From positions 37,298,283 through 37,362,282 of the forward strand of contig OU612066.1 of the NCBI GenBank assembly GCA_914767715.1: a stretch of 64,000 nucleotides of DNA, read 5' to 3'. A program made the position numbers and the translations under genes. The notes below the pieces were generated by a model, which saw only the letters and a list, made by a program, of their open reading frames with translations, was not told where the DNA came from and searched no databases. Below are positions 39,057 to 64,000 of the stretch, one piece after another; position 1 is the stretch's first letter, and the number at the start of each line of letters is the position of its first letter. The stretch is from Membranipora membranacea. Taxonomy: Eukaryota; Bryozoa; Gymnolaemata; Cheilostomatida; Membraniporidae.

Positions 39057-40738
39057 ATCCAGTAGATTTTTGACTGTCTGTTGTCATGTGTATTTTTCTG
39101 TCTGTTATTATTTGTGTATTGTTAGTCTAATAGGTTACATTTTTACTGAGAAATAATGGAGACAAGTGCTTCTTAAATAATAATTTTAATGATTTGGACC
39201 ATAATTGGATATCTTATTGCTTTGATACAGTTGAATTCAGGAAATATATTATTATAGTTATTATTATTACATTATTATCTTGTAATCTTTTTCTACCGGA
39301 AAGATTTTGTGCTTACAAAATAAGAACGAACGTTTGAATCTCAATAAACATATCACCAACACATCTTCAACAAATATGCAGTCACATCCCTTCCTCCATA
39401 TCGACTTCTAATCCTTCTCACAAATGTGCAGTTGTCACATCCCTCAGTCCATGTCTAATCTTAATTGTGAAAAAAAACCGAATACCCTTACCCAACATGG
39501 GAGGTGTTCAATTAGAAGGAGCGATGCCTTAAAGCAAATTATCGCTATCACATCGCTCAAATTTATCGCTCACTTGGTTTTTCAATTAGACAAAATTGTT
39601 CCCAAATCGCTCACTCAGAATGCATATAGTTCCACCAATGAGTGAACGATTTGAAAGCGAGAGCCTAGCATGGGTATCACTCACTCACTGAGCGATCAGA
39701 TTGCGATTTTTACCGTTTCTAATTGACAGACCCCCCAGTTTGTGGTAGTGTGGAAAAGGGATATCAGAATTTAACATTATTTTTTAATTATAATTTGGTG
39801 ATTGCATCCCTTATATCAATTTATAATCCTATGCTAGCCTATACATGTCCAAGAGCAAAGATTTTAGAGTGCGATCAATTTTTTGGTTAATATTATGTTA
39901 GTTTTCCACATTGTCTCTGCTCAACTATTAGAAAGCAACCATCAAACATTCGCAATGTTAACCACGGCATACATCTTATTTTATCTTATCCCTGTCAAGT
40001 GGGTCTGGACTCGCGAGAGCACTAACATAAGAGATTGTTTGGTTTAGTTTAAAGTGGTATATTTTGAGCAATAAAAACATTAAGAATACAATTCAAAACC
40101 GTAAATAAATTTTTATATTAAATAGCAAAAGTGACACGTTAAACGATAGTACAATTATTCCACAATCCATAATAGTGCCAACCTCCAGCCAAAAAACTTA
40201 AAAAATTCTACTGCAATGTGTCAAACAGTCTCACAATGTATAATAGGTAATGTATTTACACAATGGAAACTTAACAACATAACGTAATCAGTTGGGTCCC
40301 AGTTCTAGTTGTGTCCACCGCCACTCCGTGAAAGCTTTTAAATCATTAAAAAATGAGGCAAGTTTGCTAGACGTAGTTTTTATGTTGTATAAATCTAATC
40401 TATGATCCCAGAGGATTTAATGGATTATGCTACTATTTCCTCAAAATCTAAAATCCTGGAATGATTATAATGGAACGAGGAACTGTTTCGGCATCGTAAA
40501 AAAAGGAAAGACTCTAATAATGCTGAAACATGGAATGATCACATAAGATTTTCATTGGGCAGGTAGAAAATAGAGATTATAACATATAATTATCTCTTTG
40601 CGTGCATTCTCCTCACCAATACACATTGCATAGCTTTGTGTGAATGTGGTTCAAAAAAAAGAAATAAAAAATAGTAATATTTATAGACCATTGTCCACCA
40701 TTAATTTATTGAGTAGGAGGAATGAGGTGTTTGCTGTA
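39057..40738. other. Intergenic between SLC22 and the collagen gene 3' ends
   Basis: Convergent 3' ends. It holds the SLC22 polyadenylation signal (AATAAA near 39341), a minus-strand AATAAA at 40710-40705 only about 30 bases after the collagen-gene stop, and a possible MITE at 39503-39732. No other gene was recognised. Confidence 0.65.
39503..39732. mobile_element. Possible small MITE with ATCGCTC repeats
   Basis: The left end GGTGTTCAATTAGAA and the reversed right end GGTCTGTCAATTAGAA form imperfect inverted termini about 230 bases apart. The interior has several ATCGCTC/GAGCGAT motifs in both orientations. No clear target-site duplication could be fixed, so the class is unknown. Confidence 0.45.
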
Positions 40739-59108
<18,370 letters not shown>

Positions 59109-59119
59109 ACTGCAATCGC

Positions 59120-62100
59120 CTAAAAAAGAAACAAAATCACAATTAGCATAATCTACAAGGTCCATAAGATTATAGCTATTACTGCAAACTGTTTGGTAGA
59201 GAAGTATGATTTAGGCTGCTCGTAATGAACCTGCGATGACTCCCCTAGCTACCGCCCTTCCTGATTGCCTGCTAATTGATCATGCATGGCCAACAATATT
59301 GACAATAAAACAGGTTTTGCTTAATATGTCAAAAATCAAATAGTTGTTAATTTAAAGAATTCGATTGCTTATAGAAGATGCTAAAAACAGATTTACAACA
59401 AACGTGCATTTTCAAGTTTTCACCTACGACAAACAACCCTCTTTAAATGGGAGGAAACGACATGTACAAAATAACATAGTTACCACAAATGATAACCAGG
59501 GTCATACATCACATCATCTCACTTCGCTCTAAACACTACGACTGCGTTTTCATAAATGGAAAGCATCCTATGCAGTATTGTAGCTACTAGCATGATTGAA
59601 GTTCATTTTAGTAGACCATTCAAAAGCTGGTTAGCATTTAGGATCATGCAATCACAAACCCAAGCCTTTCACCTAACTACAGCCTTCCAATACAACATGA
59701 CCTCTTCTGGGCAAACATTCATTGTGTAAAAGAACAAACACTGAAATGCTAATTCTTTATTCCATTGACATTCCCTTACTCCAAAATCAATTGTTGCTGT
59801 TGAAAATTAGTTGGGGCCAGACGCTTGTTTTTCACAGTGCAATAATTACACTGCAGAGTGTTTACAATTTTTCCATATTTTTGCATTGCGCTGCTTTATT
59901 GGATATTTTCGCCGGCCGGTGAATGAAGCACGGGAAAAGTGACCAGGCCAGTGTTGCATGCTGAAAAGAGAAACTAATCCGAATTATATTGTAGTAATTT
60001 CTCCTGCTTAAATACAATTAACTTTGTGTAATCGCATAATAATCTGATCAAAAGGGCACACCCTGTTTGGCAGCACTGTGTCATATCCGACATTCATGCA
60101 ATACCTGTTTGCTTCAATGTATATCCACAAAATTAATATGATATTTTCTGGTCCACAAGAAAGTTTTCGCCATGATGTATACAGAGTCAATTCTCGTACA
60201 TCACTCAAATGCAAGCAAATTAAAATTTAGAAATATCCAATTGTTCTGGGCAACGGAAGAGCCAAAGGTGTAGCGCGCGTCATATCCACAATACTGAACC
60301 TGAACCTATGCATCGTTTTGATCGAGGTCAATATTTGTGAAAGGCTTCACACTGTATTTGCTTTTTAGGGTTACGTGCAAGGAGGCCGTATTAGAAAATG
60401 GAAATTTCACACTTCTGTTTTAACACACTGAGCTAGCGATCAAGCTACAGACTAAACATTTACTACTTTCTCGCATGACATAACCAAGGCCATGCAGACA
60501 GCCATTCATTCAATTTCAATCTCTGCCTGCTGCATGAATGCACCAATGACCGTATTATTGCATTAAATACAAAGTATCGCTTCAAGCACTGCTCCAAGAC
60601 CTAATCTCTTTTAGGCGTATAAACAATTGCGTAATATTTTCTATAATCCTAATAAATTTTCATATATTTAACACAAGGTCTTTGACCGCTTAGCCCTTTT
60701 TTCAGATATTGGCCCACATATTAAATCCATGCAATCGTATATTCTTACCTTGGTTCTATCGCCTTATGATCGGCGCTGACTATCGATATCAAGTACAGTT
60801 ATCGATACATCCAAACAAGACAGCAATAAGATCCTTATAGCTGCTGCGGCGGCGGCGATTAATCCAAGCTCTCGACGCTGACCGACTTATACAGAGACTA
60901 AGTCCGCGAGTCAGTGAGTCTGCACACAAGCTTGTATATGATGTGATGACAAGCTCTGTGGGTAGAGACAGAGAGACAGCAGATGTTATGTCCTGGTGTC
61001 ACTGCTAGACTTCCTAATCGGACTTGCACTACACAGACACTGTTTAGACTTATGAGGGACCATCCACAGTATACATCGAGCCAGTTTTTACCATTAGACA
61101 ATAGCTATTCATATGCAAATTAGGCTCCGCCTTCCATAGAGAACTACAGCTCACCGCTAATAAACAGCCCGACAGCCAACAAGCGCTGTTATTAGTCAAG
61201 AAAATACCTTATTATATGAGGCGGGTCTATTAGACGGCAAACCCTTCCGATATATCCTATAGACTATGGAAAAACACAATAGATTGTAGCTTTTACAATT
61301 TGTGTGCTTCACACTCAATGAATTGTGTACTCAAAATGGGTGAAATTGCATGCTTCTATTGTAAGATTGAATGGAGATCAATAGCGGACACACATAATCA
61401 CTGCTCTTTTTTATAATAATGTGCCTTTATGAGCAAGCCCCTTTTTCTCCACTTTAATGAACAATTTTACTGATAACTAAATAGTTCTCATCAAATTAAA
61501 TAAAAATCATTAGTTTTGGGCAAAGATCAATGACTTGGTCTATGTAGAACAAATTTGGCCTGTATTGTCTGGTGAAATAACACGCTGGTAAATATAAAAG
61601 CTTTAAACGAGGATTCTGGAAAGCTCGCATATCACGAAATTCCTAGTAAGCTGTATGTTAAAGGTCAGCATGACGCACCTGCGATTAGATGTTTAAAGAA
61701 TCAATTATTTCTAAGATGAGCTCGCTGTCACTCAAGCTTACAAACTGCTGAGATCTGTCAGCGCTCAACAGTCTTACTGGCCTACAAACTCGTTCTGTGC
61801 CATTCATTTGTTTAGTTTTCATAGTATAACAGCATTCCAGGGCGATTTATCCTTTGAAAGAATTTTCCCACTTCATTAAAATTTAACAGGTAGCTTTGGA
61901 AGCAAACATTGATGCCGTATTTTCAATATCACAATGTAATTCATATACATACTCTAGAGTATAAATACATTTTTGACCGGCCAATAAGTTCAACGCTACT
62001 AGGGCCTTTAACCAAGCAAGAGCAGAACTTTTGTGCTTCAAAATTTTTTGACAATACAGTCAAGTCAATTAACGATAGTTCATCAGTTTTGGATACAAGA

Positions 62101-64000
62101 TTTTATGAGGCGTATTGATGTAGTGGGAAGATGTTGCTGGCGCTGAGTAGATTTACTATTGATGAAGATCATGGTTTTGAGAATCGCGTGGTTCATGTTG
62201 GTCAAGTGCTTCCTAGCTGATATACCATATACATGGTGCATAGACTTAGGCGGAGCTCGGTATCATGGACACGAGCAAAACCCAAATTTAATATATACGA
62301 ATGCTTTTTCCGCTGCTACAAATACAATGTTTGTTCCCATAATTCTTTTTTTTTTAAATTTCCAAGTTTGGACCTATTCGCCACAAACACACATACATAA
62401 TGCATTGTTGCAAATTGACATAGTTTCTCCTAACGAATATATCATTTTAACTTACCTGTTTCTGATGTAGAGGTTGTGACCAGAAGCCCCACCCTTTAGT
62501 TAGTATTAAGACAGCGATGTGATATTCTCAGGCAGCGGCAGCGTTACAGAGCATGTATCCGGGCAGGGTCTATTTATCTATGTAACGGGAGCAGATTCTA
62601 TCATAGCCTGTTCCTGTCACAGAACATATATATATATGTAGATAGGTGGGGCTCCGCTACCTTTTCACTGACTAAACGGGATTATGATTCATAATTGAAA
62701 TTAATCCATTGATTGAACTGGGAAGTGCATAGACACCAGTAGCTGGTATAAACACAGCGAGGTGATTATATGTATATTATTTGTATACTATGACTAGCTG
62801 ATTGATTTTGTACGATTATAATAATCACAAACTACACAGAGGTATAATGAACTGCACACATAATTCTATCTCCTGCAGGGTGTGGCGCTCAGCGGCGATG
62901 ATTTGACTTTGACGGCTCTAACATGTAATTTTAAATCCGTATAGAGAATTGGTGAATAATAAGAGACGGCGATAAACAAAATTCAACAAGTTTCTGCATC
63001 GCTGATTAAATGAAAAGGGAAAACCCAAAACAACTGCTGGTATCATCTTAGGTAATATGAGACAAACACAGTGAGGTTTACTGTCTCTGCTCATACCACA
63101 AAGGTAAGATGAGGTCATCACTGGATCTTTATGGCCTGTGAAAAAAAACTTGTCAGTTCTGTGGACATTCCAGTGTCAAAATCTGAATTATTGGATTTCT
63201 CAGTGGTTCTGGGAGTGAGGATAAATCTGTTGGTAGGAGTGTGAAACTTATAATTCTGTTATGCCTTGAGCTAGAGCGCATTCTAGAATGATTTATAAAA
63301 CTACCTGCAACAGCAATGCTTTCAGAGATTTTAAAATTATGGGGCAGCTTAATAATAATTATTGTAATAATGCGTTTATTTAGAAAAGCCCAAAAGATCA
63401 ATTCAGTGGGCAATTACTGCTATGCTCAAAGCCATCTAACATTGGGTAAACTGGGCAGCTCAAATAAGTCTAACAACATTGCATGACCGAAAGTCAACAT
63501 TAAACAATGAAATCCCGTCTATGTCAATCTTGGAGAGTCTCAGTTTTGTTGTTTGTATGAAAAGGATGATTGCTACTCCTAACAACATGAATGGAACTTC
63601 CACCCAACAATACAGTGTCACTTCTATGACAGTTAATAACGTAACATGCTCCTTCTTATTATTTGTTTAGTCAGAGAGCGAGTAAAATCCCTCGTGGTCT
63701 CAAGAGGCACAAAATTCCTCACAGCAGTCCTAAAACATACAATAAGCTATTCTGCCAACTTTCTTTGTATAATACTCATAACTAAGATCAAATAATACTT
63801 TGCCAATGTCTTCACATCAATGCTCTTTTACATTTACTATTGAAGCCGGCCTTTTGTATTCAAAGTGAAACATGAAACTTGTGATGTGAAATTCTACGAC
63901 GATTACTGGCTAGTCGGGATATTTATGATGATAGACAGACAGTTAATCTGGTGCATGTAATGTTGAAAAGCAGGACTAACATGTAGGATACCTGGACTGA
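59120..64000. other. Upstream region of the giant collagen gene
   Basis: No coding region supported over 4.9 kb. It should hold the first intron, the 5' UTR exon and the promoter of the minus-strand collagen gene up to about 60.9 kb. From there to the window end I see only AT-rich sequence, a short (AT)n at 62627-62638 and unsupported short ORFs. Confidence 0.6.
60749..60891 (-). promoter_or_regulatory. Candidate 5' UTR exon and TATA box of the giant collagen
   Basis: On the minus strand, TATAAG at 60891-60886 is followed about 30 bases later by a region with CGCCGCCGCCGCAGCAG and, further on, by a good donor CCAAG|GTAAGA at 60749. This is the nearest plausible partner for the untranslated acceptor at 59119. 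Positions are inferred, with no transcript evidence. Confidence 0.35.

Noticed and set aside
62159-62470. 103-residue open frame with a hydrophobic start
   Set aside because: No recognisable family, no splice context and typical AT-rich composition; judged to be chance.

Overview
This is animal (metazoan) nuclear DNA. Every recognisable gene is split by GT-AG introns of tens to a few thousand bases. The gene set is animal-type: a rhodopsin-class neuropeptide GPCR, an SLC22 transporter, myo-inositol oxygenases, sepiapterin reductase and an EGF/collagen transmembrane protein. Non-coding DNA is AT-rich and holds minisatellites, short palindromes and small non-autonomous transposons. A marine invertebrate is likely, but I cannot fix the phylum from this window.

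Layout. 1-1806 (+): the last four exons of CTP synthase. 2577-4216 (+): a complete three-exon sepiapterin reductase. 5603-7978 (-): a two-exon class A GPCR of the vasopressin/oxytocin-GnRH type. 10391-23818: three complete myo-inositol oxygenase (MIOX) genes, here called A (-), B (+) and C (-), each with eight exons. 23819-30284: a gene-poor stretch with a 29-bp tandem array, several palindromes and a 350-bp hAT-like MITE. 30285-39056 (+): an eleven-exon SLC22 transporter of 546 aa. 40739-59108 (-): a twenty-exon gene whose exons join in one frame to give about 4,488 aa. 59109-64000: upstream region of that gene, with a probable 5' UTR exon and nothing else I recognise.

The outstanding object is the giant minus-strand gene. 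It predicts a signal peptide, an unrecognised ~180-residue N-terminal domain, about 1,280 Gly-X-Y triplets, about five calcium-binding-type EGF modules, one membrane span and a ~50-residue tail. The triple helix is almost devoid of Y-position proline and is dominated by threonine at Y ([12 protein letters not shown]). This recalls the glycosylated-threonine cuticle collagens of annelids, but here it is anchored in a membrane.

The MIOX cluster is the second point of interest. Genes A and C are about 80% identical in exon 4 but 97% identical in exon 7, which points to exon-sized gene conversion. Gene C has also changed residues in the substrate pocket while keeping all six iron ligands. The genes do not form one pathway: they cover nucleotide synthesis (CTPS), pterin synthesis (SPR), inositol breakdown (MIOX), solute uptake (SLC22), peptide signalling (GPCR) and extracellular matrix.
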